Shown: positions 1-10,105 of the stretch, in pieces
How the letters are laid out: each line of letters opens with the position of its first letter
Position numbering within the stretch: the stretch's first letter is position 1
Source: Aurantimonas endophytica
GTDB taxonomy: Bacteria > Pseudomonadota > Alphaproteobacteria > Rhizobiales > Rhizobiaceae
Direction of reading: 5' to 3'
NCBI RefSeq assembly: GCF_014196845.1
Contig: NZ_JACIEM010000003.1
Coordinates: 62,001-126,000 of the forward strand
Length of the DNA: 64,000 nucleotides
Program-made: the position numbers and the translations under genes
Notes under the pieces: generated by a model
The model's input: only the letters and a program-made list of their open reading frames with translations
What the model was told of the DNA's origin: nothing
Database searches by the model: none

Positions 1-688
1 CCTCGTTCGGCGCGATGCGGATGGCGCGGTATTCGATGTCGGCATGGCCGGCCTGGCCGCGCGCCACCTCGATGCGCAGCGCGCCCTGCTGGTAGCGCTT
101 GGTCATCTGGATGATGGTCTTCGGCAGCGTCGCCGAAAACAGGAGCGTGCGGCGCGAGGCGGGCGTCGCCTCGAGCAGGAATTCCAGATCCTCGCGGAAG
201 CCGAGATTGAGCATCTCGTCGGCCTCGTCGATGACGAGAGCCTTCAGATTGCCGATCTGCAGCGCGCCGCGGGTCAGGTGGTCGCGCAGCCGGCCCGGCG
301 TGCCGACGACGATGTGGACGCCCTGGCCGAGCAGGCGGCGCTCGGCGCGCGGGTCCATGCCGCCGACCAGCGTCGCCAGCTTGGCGCCGGTATTGGCGTA
401 GAGCCAGGTGAGTTCGTTGGTGACCTGGATGGCGAGTTCGCGCGTCGGGGCGACGATCAGCGCCATCGGCTCGCCCGCCTCGGGCAGCGTCTCGGCATCG
501 CCGAGCAGGTCGGGCGCCAGCGCGAGGCCGTAGGCGACGGTCTTGCCGGAACCGGTCTGGGCGGAGACCAGCAGATCTCTTCCGGCGGCCTCCGGCTTCA
601 GGACGGCGGACTGGACCTCGGTGAGGTCGGTGTAGCCACGGCTGGCAAGGGCGGCGGCGAGCGGAGCGCTCGTCGTGGGAAGCGGCAT
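1..688 (-). CDS. DEAD-box ATP-dependent RNA helicase, N-terminal part (cut by window edge)
   Basis: This reading frame starts with ATG at 688 and is still open at base 1, so only the first 229 residues are visible. They form the first RecA-like domain of a DEAD-box RNA helicase: Walker A AQTGSGKT at residues 43-50, PTRELA at 81-86, TPGR at 130-133, DEAD at 154-157 and SAT at 185-187. The family uses ATP to open short RNA duplexes in ribosome assembly or mRNA decay, often in the cold. The second RecA domain and any C-terminal RNA-binding domain lie outside the window, so the subfamily (DbpA, CsdA or RhlE type) cannot be set. The amino end is short, so the Q-motif region lies close to the start. 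Confidence 0.93.
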   Translation of the reverse strand, partial: MPLPTTSAPLAAALASRGYTDLTEVQSAVLKPEAAGRDLLVSAQTGSGKTVAYGLALAPDLLGDAETLPEAGEPMALIVAPTRELAIQVTNELTWLYANTGAKLATLVGGMDPRAERRLLGQGVHIVVGTPGRLRDHLTRGALQIGNLKALVIDEADEMLNLGFREDLEFLLEATPASRRTLLFSATLPKTIIQMTKRYQQGALRIEVARGQAGHADIEYRAIRIAPNE

Positions 689-747
689 GGAAATGTCCTA
701 GACGGGCGGGGACCGGGCGGATGCGCGCGACGGTTCCCTGAAATGCG

Positions 748-761
748 GGCGACATGTCGCC
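748..761. promoter_or_regulatory. 14-bp perfect palindrome upstream of the DEAD-box helicase gene
   Basis: GGCGACATGTCGCC is a perfect inverted repeat about 60 bases upstream of the helicase start codon, in the 268-base gap before the next gene. It could be a protein-binding site or a small hairpin in the 5' leader. I do not recognise it as a known operator. In GC-rich DNA such palindromes also arise by chance. Confidence 0.25.
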
Positions 762-956
762 TTGACTGTTGCCGGCTGCATATCAAGCTTTTGCCGGGAA
801 GCCAATCATGGCGACGCGCGCAAGAGGCGTGCGGCAGCCATTGCGCACGCCGCTTGCGCCGGTCGGCCGATCGGCGGCGGCACTGGGCGCGGTGCTCTGT
901 ACGCAAACCGCATCGGACGGCCACCCGCATAAGGGGAGCGGCCACCCTGTCCCGCA

Positions 957-1712
957 TCAGGCCGGGATGACGAACTCGGCTTCCACCCGGCGGCAGTCCA
1001 TCTCGAAATCCAGCCCGATGACGGGCGGCCGGTTGTAGTGCCAGGCAAGGCCGTTACGGGCGGCGCCGGTCGGGCCGATCAACTCGGCATAGACCGCGCC
1101 GAGGTCGTGCACCGTATAAACCTGCACCGCGGTGGTATCGGCCCAGCCGGCATCGAACAGCCCGAGCCGGCGCTCCATCTCGGCCAGCACGAAGCGCGCC
1201 TTGTCGGCGAGGCCCTCGGTGCTGGTATCGCCGTGGCGGACGATCCGGTCGACATATTCGCCCTCGCCGAGCTCCGCGACCTCGCAGGAGCCGGCAACGA
1301 CGAAGGACGGCGCTGCCGCCTCGTCCGGCACCGTGTAACTGAAGGCGTGGAAGGAAGGCGTCGCGGGCGGATCGATCGCCGGGCAGACATGCGAGCGGGC
1401 GACCGGATTGGCATCGCCTTCCATCACGCCCCATTCGCGCAGCGTGCCGGCATAGACGCGGTTGAAGGCGAGGAAGGTCTCCTCGGTGAACGGTGCCGGC
1501 GAGCGGAGCTCACAGGCGCAGAAGGCGGTCAGCGGCCGGCCCACCGCCGCCAGATGCGCCGCGATCTTCTCGAAGCCCTCCGCGACCGGCACCGGCTGCG
1601 AGAACCGCACGCGCTGCATTCTGTAGCCCGGCCGCGCCACGACACCGGCGGAAAACTGCATGACCAGCGGGATGTAGGCGTAGCCGCCTTCCCGCATTTC
1701 GACGAGGCTCAT
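957..1712 (-). CDS. RidA-like deaminase-family protein (2-aminomuconate deaminase type)
   Basis: The 251-residue product begins MSLVEMREGG (ATG at 1712). Its C-terminal half, from about residue 115, reads like a RidA/YjgF domain: an FVVAGS strand, a conserved RHGD segment, a long helix of the FVLAEMERRL type and a closing EMDCRRVEAEF strand. The N-terminal half looks like a second, degenerate copy (FCACELRSPAPF near residues 64-75). RidA relatives hydrolyse enamine/imine intermediates, and some act as 2-aminomuconate deaminases. The gene closes the ABC-transporter operon, 74 bases after the ATPase gene, so it may deaminate a product released by the upstream amidase. Family assignment is fairly secure; the substrate is inference. 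Confidence 0.62.
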   Translation of the reverse strand: MSLVEMREGGYAYIPLVMQFSAGVVARPGYRMQRVRFSQPVPVAEGFEKIAAHLAAVGRPLTAFCACELRSPAPFTEETFLAFNRVYAGTLREWGVMEGDANPVARSHVCPAIDPPATPSFHAFSYTVPDEAAAPSFVVAGSCEVAELGEGEYVDRIVRHGDTSTEGLADKARFVLAEMERRLGLFDAGWADTTAVQVYTVHDLGAVYAELIGPTGAARNGLAWHYNRPPVIGLDFEMDCRRVEAEFVIPA

Positions 1713-1786
1713 CGGCCCACTCCCGTACTGGCCAGCCTTTTGGGTGACCTTTGAACATGATTGATTGATCGCGGCGATCCGCAGAT

Positions 1787-2779
1787 TCAGGCCGGCACCG
1801 CGTGCTCGCCGGCCGGGATGATGCAGCGCGCCATCCGGCGGGGCCCGAGTTCCGCGACCGGCGGCGGCGCGACGACGCAGCGATCGATGGCAAAGCCGCA
1901 GCGCGGCGCGAAGGAGCACGCCACCGGCGCGACGTCGAGCGGCGGCGGCGCGCCCTGGATGGTCTGCAGCGGCTCGCCGCCCGGATTGCCGTGCACAGTC
2001 GAAGCGAGCAGGCCTTGCGCGTAGGGATGCCGCGGATCGCGGACGACCTCGCGCAGCGCGCCGTTCTCGACCACTTCGCCAGCATACATCACCGCGATCC
2101 GGTCGCAGATCTCCACCGCGACGCCGATATCGTGGGTGACGAAGATCACCGACATGCCGAATTCCTGCTGCAGCTCGCGCAGCAACAGCAGAATCTGGAT
2201 CTGCACCGTCGCGTCCAGCGCCGTCGTCGGCTCGTCGGCGAGCAGCACCTTCGGACGGCAGGCGAGCGCCAGGGCGATCATCGCGCGCTGGCGCATGCCG
2301 CCGGACATTTCGTGCGGATAGGCATCGAGCCGGCTCTTGGCCGAGGGAATGCGCACCCGCTCCAGCATCGCCAGGGCCCGCGCCCGCGCCTCGGTGTTGG
2401 AAACGCCCTCGTGGCGCACCACCGATTCGGCGATCTGCGCGCCGATCGTATAGACCGGGTCGAGCGCCAGCATCGGCTCCTGGAAGATCATCGACACGGT
2501 CCGGCCGCGAAACGCCGACAACTGCTTGTCGCCCATCGCGACGACGTCCTCGCCGGCAACGCGGATCTTGCCGGAGATCGTCGTCCGGCGCTTCGGCAAC
2601 AGCCGCATCAGCGCCTTCAGCGTGACGCTCTTGCCCGAGCCGCTCTCGCCGAGCAGGCCCAGCACCTCGCCCTCGCGAACCGCGAAGCTGACGTCGTTGA
2701 CGGCGTGCACGGTGCGGTTGCCGGAGAAGCGGACCTTGAGGTTCTCGACCTCGATGGCGTTGACCGGCACCTCACTCAT
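1787..2779 (-). CDS. Peptide/nickel-type ABC transporter ATP-binding protein (DppD/OppD-like)
   Basis: This 330-residue ATPase subunit energises a DppBCDF-type importer. Walker A (GESGSGKS) lies at residues 44-51, the signature MSGGMRQ at 158-164 and Walker B (LLADEP) at about 179-184. The C-terminal oligopeptide-transporter extension with spaced cysteines (CSFAPRC, about residues 288-294) is typical of DppD/OppD and can bind an Fe-S cluster in some members. The ATG at 2779 lies inside the end of the amidase gene (8-base overlap), indicating translational coupling. It pairs with the second ATPase at 4408-5463; the amidase and its small subunit sit between the two, an unusual order for this transporter class. 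Confidence 0.92.
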   Translation of the reverse strand: MSEVPVNAIEVENLKVRFSGNRTVHAVNDVSFAVREGEVLGLLGESGSGKSVTLKALMRLLPKRRTTISGKIRVAGEDVVAMGDKQLSAFRGRTVSMIFQEPMLALDPVYTIGAQIAESVVRHEGVSNTEARARALAMLERVRIPSAKSRLDAYPHEMSGGMRQRAMIALALACRPKVLLADEPTTALDATVQIQILLLLRELQQEFGMSVIFVTHDIGVAVEICDRIAVMYAGEVVENGALREVVRDPRHPYAQGLLASTVHGNPGGEPLQTIQGAPPPLDVAPVACSFAPRCGFAIDRCVVAPPPVAELGPRRMARCIIPAGEHAVPA

Positions 2780-4217
2780 CGGGTGCTCCCGGCAGCGACG
2801 GGATCTGGCGATGGAAATCGCTGGCGCGCTGGAAGCCGGCGCCGAGGCGCAGGATCACGTCTTCGGCGAAGGGCCGGCCGACGATCTGTAGGCCGACCGG
2901 CAGGCCGGCGCGCGTGAAGCCGGACGGGACCGACAGCGCCGGCAGGCCGAGATAATTGATCGGGCGCATGAAGCGGGTGATCTGCTGGATCACCGCCTCG
3001 GCGCCCGGCGCGCCGCCGACATCGCTTTCCTCCAGCGTCGGCGAAGCCTTGGCGCTGACCGGCGCGAGGAACGCGTCGACCCCGGCCACCGCTGCCAGAT
3101 GCTCGGCCAGCGCGATGCCGCGATAGCGCAGCGATTCCAGATAGGTGACCGCAGGAATCGCGAAGCCGTTCTCCAGCCGCGCCCGCACCTGGTCGCCGTA
3201 ATCCTGCGGCCGCTCCCGCAGCCACTGGCGATGGAAGGCGGCGCCCTCGGCCGCGAGCAGGACCTGCGAGGCGGCCGACAGCACGGCCTGGTCCGGCAGG
3301 TCGATCGCGACGATCTCGACGCCTTCCTGCCGGAACAGATCCAGCGCCGCCTGGTAGACCGCTTCCGTCTCCGGATCGAGATTCTCGGTGTAGAAGCGCG
3401 ACGGGACGCCGAGCCGCATGCCACGGACATCCTGGTCGAAGGCGGCGGCATAGTCGGGCACCGCCACGTCCGACGCCGTCGGATCGCGCGGATCGGCACC
3501 CGCGATCAGCCCAAGGATCAGGCCGCAATCGAGGGCAGAGGTCGCGAGCGGGCCGACCGTGTCCAGCGACTGCGACAGCGGCATCGCGCCGAAGCGGCTG
3601 ACCCGGCCGACGGTGGTCTTGAGGCCGGTCACCCCGCAGAAATTCGCCGGCATGCGCACCGAACCGCCGGTGTCGGAGCCGAGCGCCGCCGGCGTCAGCC
3701 GGGCGGCGACGGCCGCGCCCGAGCCCGAGGAGGAGCCGCCGGTGACGTGGGCGGGCCGCCACGGATTGCGCGCGTCGCCGAAATGCACGTTGTGGCCGGT
3801 CGGCCCGTAGGCGAACTCGGCCATGTTCAACGTGCCGAGCCGGATCGCGCCGGTCTCGGTCAACCGCAGCAACGCGGTCGAATCCTCGTCGGCCACCCAG
3901 TCGCGGCGGATCTTCGAGCCGCAGGTCGAGATCTTGCCCTTGGCGTAGAACATGTCCTTGTGCGCGAAGGGCACGCCGTCGAGGAGCCCCCTCGCCGCGC
4001 CGCCGGAGAGCCGCGTGTCGGCCTCGCGCGCGGCGGCAAGCGCCTCGTCGGGTTCGATGGCGATGAAGGCGTTGATCACCGGCTGCCACGCGGCGATCCG
4101 GGCAAGGCAGGCCTGCGTCAGTTCGACGGACGAGACCTTCCTCGCGGCCAAGGCCTCGATCATGCCGGCGAGGTCGAGCAGCGCCGGGTCGGCGACGGTC
4201 GGGGTCATGGCAGTCAT
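2772..4217 (-). CDS. Amidase-signature hydrolase, AtzE/GatA-like
   Basis: The 481-residue protein is a full-length amidase-signature enzyme with the Ser-cisSer-Lys machinery: Lys87 in VPFAHKDMF, the serine cluster at 162-164 in GGSSSGSG and the nucleophile Ser186 in GSDTGGSVR. These enzymes hydrolyse amide or ureide C-N bonds. The ATG at 4217 overlaps the stop codon of the upstream 65-residue AtzG-like gene (ATGA). That pairing is the arrangement of AtzE with AtzG, where the small subunit stabilises a GatCA-like complex. Lying inside a peptide-type ABC operon with a RidA-like gene, it probably acts in the cytoplasm on an imported amide or ureido compound. True AtzE substrate (1-carboxybiuret) is not implied, since no cyanuric acid gene is nearby. 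Confidence 0.88.
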   Translation of the reverse strand: MTAMTPTVADPALLDLAGMIEALAARKVSSVELTQACLARIAAWQPVINAFIAIEPDEALAAAREADTRLSGGAARGLLDGVPFAHKDMFYAKGKISTCGSKIRRDWVADEDSTALLRLTETGAIRLGTLNMAEFAYGPTGHNVHFGDARNPWRPAHVTGGSSSGSGAAVAARLTPAALGSDTGGSVRMPANFCGVTGLKTTVGRVSRFGAMPLSQSLDTVGPLATSALDCGLILGLIAGADPRDPTASDVAVPDYAAAFDQDVRGMRLGVPSRFYTENLDPETEAVYQAALDLFRQEGVEIVAIDLPDQAVLSAASQVLLAAEGAAFHRQWLRERPQDYGDQVRARLENGFAIPAVTYLESLRYRGIALAEHLAAVAGVDAFLAPVSAKASPTLEESDVGGAPGAEAVIQQITRFMRPINYLGLPALSVPSGFTRAGLPVGLQIVGRPFAEDVILRLGAGFQRASDFHRQIPSLPGAPDE

Positions 4218-4407
4218 GACGGCACCGCGCGCTGGGCGACGACGAAGCCCGACGGCTCGGCCGCGAACGGCAGGGTTCCCTCGGTCGGCGCGAAGCCCGC
4301 CAGCGCCGGTCCGATCGCCAGCGCGATGCGCTCGGCGCTGCCCGGCGCCAGTGTCTGCCCGGCCAGGGCGGCCATCGCCGCCACGGTGTCGCCTGTCAGT
4401 TTCTCGT

Positions 4408-4411
<4 letters not shown>
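4214..4411 (-). CDS. AtzG-like small subunit (DUF4089)
   Basis: This 65-residue protein (MNEKLTGDTV at its start, ending FVVAQRAVPS) matches the small DUF4089/AtzG-like family: short helices, then a Pro/Phe-rich tail. AtzG is a GatC-like partner that binds and stabilises the AtzE amidase. The gene overlaps the upstream ATPase gene by ATGA (4408-4411) and the downstream amidase gene by ATGA (4214-4217), so the subunit and amidase should be made together. The family call rests on size, composition and the adjacent amidase; the sequence alone is too short for certainty. Confidence 0.75.
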
Positions 4412-5463
<1,052 letters not shown>

Positions 5464-5465
5464 CG

Positions 5466-6353
5466 TCAGCTCCTGATGTCCATCGCAGAGCGCAGCCCGT
5501 CGCTCAGCATGTTAAAGCAGATGGAGACCGCGAAGATCATCACCCCCGGCAGCGCGGCGATCAACGGCTGGGCATAGATCGCGGTGCGCAGCGTGTTGAG
5601 CATCAGGCCCCATTCAGCTTCCGGCGGCCGCGTGCCGAGGCCGAGGAACGAGAGGCCGGCCGCCAGGATCATCGACACCGAGACAAGGCTGGTGGCGTAG
5701 ATGAAGATCGGCCCGAGCACGTTGCCGAGGACGTGCACCCGCATGATCGTCAGCGCGTTCGCCCCCGAGGCGCGGGCGGCGTCGATGAAATCGAGGCTGC
5801 GCACGCTGGTCGTTACGCTTTCCGCCACCCGCGCGATCGGCGGGATGAAGACGATGGTCAGCGAGACGATGGAGTTGAGGATGCCGGCGCCGAGCGCGCC
5901 CGAGATGGCGATGGCGAGCAGCACCGACGGGAAGGCGTAGAACACGTCGATCGTGCGCATGATCGCCGAATTGGGCAGGCCGCCGGCATAGCCGGCGATG
6001 ACGCCAAGTAGGGTGCCGATGACGAAGGCGTTGAACACCGGCAGGAGCCCGATGAGCAGCGACAGCCGGCCGCCATAGATCAGCCGCGAGAGCATGTCGC
6101 GGCCGAGCTCGTCGGTGCCGAGGATGTGGCCCTCGGTGCCGATCGGCCGAAGCCGGCGGATCATCGAGCCCTGGTAGGGATCGGCGAGGCCGAGCCACGG
6201 GGCGAACAAGGCCGCCAGGAGGATCAGCGCCAGCACCGCGGCGCAGGTCATCGAGAGCCTGTCGCGAACGAGGCGCCCGCCGACGGTGCGCCAGTAGCCG
6301 CGCGGCTTCTCGATCCGGGCGAGCGGGGTGAAGGCTTCGGTGGCGATCGCCAT
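5466..6353 (-). CDS. ABC transporter permease, DppC-like
   Basis: The 295-residue inner-membrane protein has the DppC/OppC layout: a short cytoplasmic start, a first membrane helix ([18 protein letters not shown]), then the conserved periplasmic [20 protein letters not shown] block at about residues 94-113, followed by five more helices. The EAA-type loop ([21 protein letters not shown]) that docks on the ATPases is clear. It starts at 6353, four bases after the dppB stop codon. Together with DppB it forms the channel; the substrate cannot be told from the permease. Confidence 0.93.
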   Translation of the reverse strand: MAIATEAFTPLARIEKPRGYWRTVGGRLVRDRLSMTCAAVLALILLAALFAPWLGLADPYQGSMIRRLRPIGTEGHILGTDELGRDMLSRLIYGGRLSLLIGLLPVFNAFVIGTLLGVIAGYAGGLPNSAIMRTIDVFYAFPSVLLAIAISGALGAGILNSIVSLTIVFIPPIARVAESVTTSVRSLDFIDAARASGANALTIMRVHVLGNVLGPIFIYATSLVSVSMILAAGLSFLGLGTRPPEAEWGLMLNTLRTAIYAQPLIAALPGVMIFAVSICFNMLSDGLRSAMDIRS

Positions 6354-6357
6354 CGGC

Positions 6358-7302
6358 TCAGCTCCGCTGGATGCGCGGATCGATGGCGGCCTGCGCCACG
6401 TCGACCACGAGATTGAGGAACACGAAGAACAGCGCCAGGACGAGGATCGTCCCCTGCAGCAGCGGCAGGTCGCGCTGGAAGATCGCCGAGTTCAAGAGGA
6501 AGCCGGTGCCCGGCCAGGAGAACACCGTCTCGATCAGGATCGAGCCGCCGAGGAGGTAGCCGAGTTGCAGGCCCATCACGGCGATCGCGGTGGGCGCGGC
6601 GTTGCGGATCACGTGGGCGAAAACGCGCCCCTCGCCCAGCCCCTTGGCGCGCAGCGCCTCGACGAAATCCTGGCCGAGAATGTCGCCGACCAGGGCACGC
6701 ACCGTGCGGGTGACGATGCCCATCGGGATCACCGCCATGGTGAGCGCCGGCAGCACGAGATACTGGATCGCGTCCCAGGTGAAGGTGAAGTCCCCGCTCC
6801 ACGCGCCCACCGCCGGCAGCCAGCGAAGCTGCACCGAGAAGATGATCACCAGCACCATGCCGAGCCAGTAATGCGGCACCGAGACGCCGGCGATGGCGAT
6901 GCCGGTGGCGAGCTTGTCGACGAAGGTGTCGCGGAAGTAGCCAGCGAGGAGGCCGAGCACGACGCCGGCGACGAAGCCGATGAACGCCGCGACGCCGGCG
7001 AGCAGCAGCGTGTTGCCCACCGCCCGCATCACTTCCGTCAGCACCGGCCTTCCGGAGGCGATGGAGGTACCGAGATCGCCGTGCAGCGCCTTCATGATCC
7101 ACAGGCCGAACTGCACCGGCAAGGGCCGGTCGAAGCCGTAGGCGGTGCGCAACTGCGCGGCGAGCTCGACCGAGGCATCCGGCGGCAGGATCGAGACCAG
7201 CGGATCGCCCGGTGCGATGTGGACGAGCAGGAAGCAGACCAGGGCGACGAAGAAGACGATCGGCACGACGTAGAGGACGCGCTTCAGAACATAGGCAAGC
7301 AA
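6358..7302 (-). CDS. ABC transporter permease, DppB-like (TTG start)
   Basis: This 314-residue permease has six membrane segments and the DppB hallmark start (LAYVLKRVLYVVPIVFFVAL) with HIAPGDPL near residue 29. The EAA loop is VEALRAKGLGEGRVFAHVIRNA. No in-frame ATG precedes the first helix. The TTG at 7302 has a strong GGAGG ribosome-binding site seven bases upstream, so a TTG start is well supported. It is the second gene of the operon, 73 bases after the binding-protein gene and separated from it by a hairpin, which would lower permease relative to binding-protein synthesis. Confidence 0.92.
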   Translation of the reverse strand: MLAYVLKRVLYVVPIVFFVALVCFLLVHIAPGDPLVSILPPDASVELAAQLRTAYGFDRPLPVQFGLWIMKALHGDLGTSIASGRPVLTEVMRAVGNTLLLAGVAAFIGFVAGVVLGLLAGYFRDTFVDKLATGIAIAGVSVPHYWLGMVLVIIFSVQLRWLPAVGAWSGDFTFTWDAIQYLVLPALTMAVIPMGIVTRTVRALVGDILGQDFVEALRAKGLGEGRVFAHVIRNAAPTAIAVMGLQLGYLLGGSILIETVFSWPGTGFLLNSAIFQRDLPLLQGTILVLALFFVFLNLVVDVAQAAIDPRIQRS

Positions 7303-7335
7303 GGGCCGGCCTCCATGGGAGCGATGGGGTCGGAA

Positions 7336-7368
7336 AGGCAGGGCCGGCCGTTACAGCCGCCCCTGCCT
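7336..7368 (-). terminator. Intercistronic hairpin between binding-protein and permease genes
   Basis: AGGCAGGG at 7336-7343 pairs with CCCTGCCT at 7361-7368, with further GC pairing inside. It lies just after the binding-protein stop codon. On the minus strand it is followed only by TTTCC, so it is more likely a partial terminator or RNA-stabilising element than a full stop. Such elements commonly raise solute-binding protein over membrane components. Confidence 0.55.
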
Positions 7369-7375
7369 CTGGGTC

Positions 7376-9034
7376 CTATTCCTCGATGGTGATCGGCGAG
7401 AAGTCGACGAACCAGCTCTTCGGCTGGACGAAGCCCTGGATCTTCGGGCTGAGTGCCCGCGGGCCGACATCGTGCGCCACCCAGAGGAACGCTGCCTCGT
7501 CCACCGACGCCTCGTGCAGCTCGGCCAGCGCCGCGTCCCGCGCCTCGGCATCGAACGTCGTGCGGGCCTTGGCGACCAGCTCGTCGAATTTCGGCTCGTT
7601 GATGTGGCCCCAGTTGTTGGAGACCGGCGGCGCCATCTTGGAGTCGAGGAAGCGCACCATGGCGAAGAACGGGTCCATCGCGGCATAGGTCACGTTGGTC
7701 GCGTGCGCGCCGTTGGCGGTCGGGTCCATGGCGCCGCGCCGCCAGTTGGTGAAGAGCGTGTTCCACTCCACCACGTCGAGCTCGACGTCGAAATAGCATT
7801 CGGCCAGCGCCTGCTGCATGTACTCGTTCATCGGCAGCGGCTGCATCTGGCCGGAGCCGGAAGCCGAGGTCTGGGTCTTCACCGTTAGCCGGTTGCTCTC
7901 GGAAAAGCCGCTCTCCTCCATGAGGCGGCGCGCCTCCTCCGGATCGTACTTGATCTCGAAGGTCGGGCTACCGCGCCAGGGATGGCCTTCCTCGACCGTC
8001 CCGGTCGCGGGCACCATCAGCCCGCCGAGAAGCCCGTCGCGCAGGCCCTCGCGGTCGATGCAGAGATTGGCCGCCTTGCGGACGTTGAGGTCGTTCCAGG
8101 GAGAGCCCTCGATGCGCGAGAACTGCCAGGGCCAGACATGCGGCTGCTCGTTGGCCTCGATGACGAAGCCTCGGCCTTCGATCTCCGGAATGGCGTCCGG
8201 CGAAGGCGCCTCGGCCCAGTCGATCTGCCCGGACAGGAGCGCTGCGGTCCGGGCATTGGCTTCCGGCATCGGCAGCAGCACCATCCGGTCGACGCCCGGT
8301 ACGCGCGCCTCGTCCCAATATTCCTCGTTCTTCACCAGTTCGAGGCGCTCGCGCGGCACGAAATTGTCCATCTTCCACGGACCCGTGCCGGAAGCGTCGG
8401 CAGCAAAGCGTTCCCAGGCGGCGGCAGCGCGCTCGGCCTCGGGCACGTCAGTCAGCCCGTCATAGATCGCCTGCCAGTGGGTCGGGCTCGCCATGAACAG
8501 ATTCGACAGATTGATCGGCAGGAAGGAATCCGGCTCGGAGGTGGTGAGTTCGACGGTCATATCGTCGACGACCCGCGCCGAGCGCAGCGTCGGCATGCGC
8601 GAGGCGGTGACGCCGACCTGGCTTGCGTCGAATTGCGGCGCGTCTTCCTTCAGCACCTTCTCGACGTTCCACACCACGGCGGCCGCGTCGAAGGGCGAGC
8701 CGTCATGGAAGGTGACGCCCTCACGCAGGGTGAAGGTCCACTTGGTCGTGTCGGATTCGTCGACGGCCCACTCGGTGGCGAGGCCCGGAATGATGACGGA
8801 CGCATCCTCTTCCGACGACAGGTCCCACATGGTCAGGGCGTCGTACATGGTCAGGCCGGTGAAGCGGTTGCCCTCGAATCCCTGGTCCGGCTGGCCGAGC
8901 GTGCGCGGGATGTCGGCTGCCGTCATGCCGATGCGCAGCACCGACTCCGTCTGGGCATGCGCCGGCAGCGATGCCAACAGGAGCAGGGCCGCAAGGGCGG
9001 TGCCTTCCAGGAAGGTGGAGCTGATTTTCTGCAT
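7376..9034 (-). CDS. ABC transporter substrate-binding protein, family 5 (DppA/OppA-like)
   Basis: The 552-residue product starts at ATG 9034, preceded by GAGAGGAAA as ribosome-binding site. Residues 1 to about 28 form a classical Sec signal peptide ending in LPAHA-Q, so the protein is periplasmic. The remainder is a family 5 solute-binding protein: VLRIGMTAADIPRTL at the mature start, WTFTLREGVTFHDGSPFDA, and a VRKAANLCIDREGL segment near residue 320. Family 5 proteins bind di- and oligopeptides, nickel, opines, sugars or other amides. It is the first gene of the seven-gene operon. The linked amidase and deaminase suggest a nitrogen-containing ligand, but the ligand is not readable from the sequence. 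Confidence 0.93.
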   Translation of the reverse strand: MQKISSTFLEGTALAALLLLASLPAHAQTESVLRIGMTAADIPRTLGQPDQGFEGNRFTGLTMYDALTMWDLSSEEDASVIIPGLATEWAVDESDTTKWTFTLREGVTFHDGSPFDAAAVVWNVEKVLKEDAPQFDASQVGVTASRMPTLRSARVVDDMTVELTTSEPDSFLPINLSNLFMASPTHWQAIYDGLTDVPEAERAAAAWERFAADASGTGPWKMDNFVPRERLELVKNEEYWDEARVPGVDRMVLLPMPEANARTAALLSGQIDWAEAPSPDAIPEIEGRGFVIEANEQPHVWPWQFSRIEGSPWNDLNVRKAANLCIDREGLRDGLLGGLMVPATGTVEEGHPWRGSPTFEIKYDPEEARRLMEESGFSESNRLTVKTQTSASGSGQMQPLPMNEYMQQALAECYFDVELDVVEWNTLFTNWRRGAMDPTANGAHATNVTYAAMDPFFAMVRFLDSKMAPPVSNNWGHINEPKFDELVAKARTTFDAEARDAALAELHEASVDEAAFLWVAHDVGPRALSPKIQGFVQPKSWFVDFSPITIEE

Positions 9035-9168
9035 GCGTGAATTTCCTCTCGCCAAGCTTCGACGAGGAACATGATGCAATGACCGTGCCACACCGCAGCT
9101 CCGCTTGCAGCGTCTGGGAAGGCGGCAGAAACGGGGCGAGGGAGACAAACCGGCAGCAAAGCGCCCAT

Positions 9169-9198
9169 AATATAGGCATGCATACCGATTGGACATCG
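9169..9198 (-). promoter_or_regulatory. Candidate promoter and operator of the ABC-amidase operon
   Basis: On the minus strand a near-palindrome GGTATGCATGCC (9186-9175) is directly followed by TATATT (9174-9169), a reasonable -10 box. No good -35 box is present at 16-18 bases, fitting a regulated promoter. A symmetric site built around ATGCAT inside the spacer is what a repressor, for example a GntR-type protein, would use. No regulator gene is adjacent. About 135 bases of leader separate it from the start codon. Confidence 0.35.
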
Positions 9199-9319
9199 CG
9201 CGTCTTTCACCCTGGCGTCGTCGAACCGGCGGTGTAGTTTGGACTTGTGGGGATCGCCTCGCGCCGGGTCAGGCCAGGGGTGCTGATCCAAGGCCCGGGT
9301 GAAGGTCGAGGAGGACGGG

Positions 9320-9724
9320 ATGTCGGACGCGGCAGGCGATCTGGAAGCGGTGAAGGCCTATCTCGAGGCCTCGATGGCGCCCGACCCGGCGCGCGCGGCG
9401 AGTTTTGTCGCACCAGGCTTCGTCGCACGCTTCACCGGCGGACGCGTCTTCCACGACCCGAGTGGCCCGACCTCGTTCAACGCGGCGCGATACCGATGGG
9501 TGAAGAAGCGGATCGAGCGCTACGACGTCGTCCCCGGCGGGGCCGAAGGCACCATCGTCTACAGCCTTGGCTATCTCTACGGCGAATGGCCCGACGGCAC
9601 GCCCTTCGACCACAACCGCTATGTCGATCGTTTCGTCGTCCAAGACGGGCTGATTCTCGAAACGGATGTCTGGAACGACAGCGCCGAGTGGATCCTCGAC
9701 CCGTCATGCGCACGCACGGCCTGA
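9320..9724 (+). CDS. NTF2-like / SnoaL-like protein, function unknown
   Basis: The 134-residue product looks like a SnoaL/NTF2-like alpha-beta barrel: an N-terminal helix (DLEAVKAYLEASMAPDPARAASFV), then a sheet with GYLYGEWPDGTPFDHNRYVDRFVVQDGLILETDVWNDSAEW, the usual pattern of the fold. ATG at 9320 is chosen over the upstream GTG at 9299 because GAGGAGG lies five bases before it. No signal peptide. Such proteins are often small-molecule isomerases, hydrolases or ligand binders, and the active site cannot be assigned here. It is divergent from the ABC operon with about 285 bases between, so the two may share regulation. Confidence 0.7.
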   Translation: MSDAAGDLEAVKAYLEASMAPDPARAASFVAPGFVARFTGGRVFHDPSGPTSFNAARYRWVKKRIERYDVVPGGAEGTIVYSLGYLYGEWPDGTPFDHNRYVDRFVVQDGLILETDVWNDSAEWILDPSCARTA

Positions 9725-9736
9725 CCACCCGTCCCG

Positions 9737-10105
9737 CTAGGCGCGCCAGAACCCGAACAGCGCGGCGACGAAGGCAGCCTTGAAGGCCAGAAGTTCCAGC
9801 GCCCAGTCATAGGCGTAGATCAGGTTGAGCCCGGGAGCGAGCGCCCAGAGAAGCTCGCCGAGACCGACCCAGGAGACGCTGTTCTGGGTGGCGAACCATT
9901 TGGCGATAGCGACCACGTAACCCTGGGCGAGGAGCCAGGCCGGCGCCAGCGTCGCGAAGGCACGAAGCCCCCGCGCCAGACGCCCGGCGCGGCGGGGGGC
10001 GGAGAATATCTCGATGGCAAGGGCCCAGATCACGAGCAGCGATATCCACGACGAGATCAGCGCCGTGACGATCTGCAACACCAGACTGAGATCGGAAAAT
10101 TGCAC
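9737..10105 (-). CDS. Small integral membrane protein, unknown function
   Basis: A 122-residue hydrophobic protein with three or four predicted membrane segments: LVLQIVTALISSWISLLVIWALAI, a helix around FATLAPAWLLAQGYVVAIA, one around LGELLWALAPGLNLIYAY, and a C-terminal LLAFKAAFVAALFGFW. The frame extends upstream to a TTG at 10171, but the GTG near 10105 has an AGGGGG ribosome-binding site about eight bases ahead and begins just before the first helix, so I prefer it. No family is recognised. It runs tail-to-tail with the NTF2-like gene (12-base gap). Confidence 0.6.
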   Translation of the reverse strand: MQFSDLSLVLQIVTALISSWISLLVIWALAIEIFSAPRRAGRLARGLRAFATLAPAWLLAQGYVVAIAKWFATQNSVSWVGLGELLWALAPGLNLIYAYDWALELLAFKAAFVAALFGFWRA

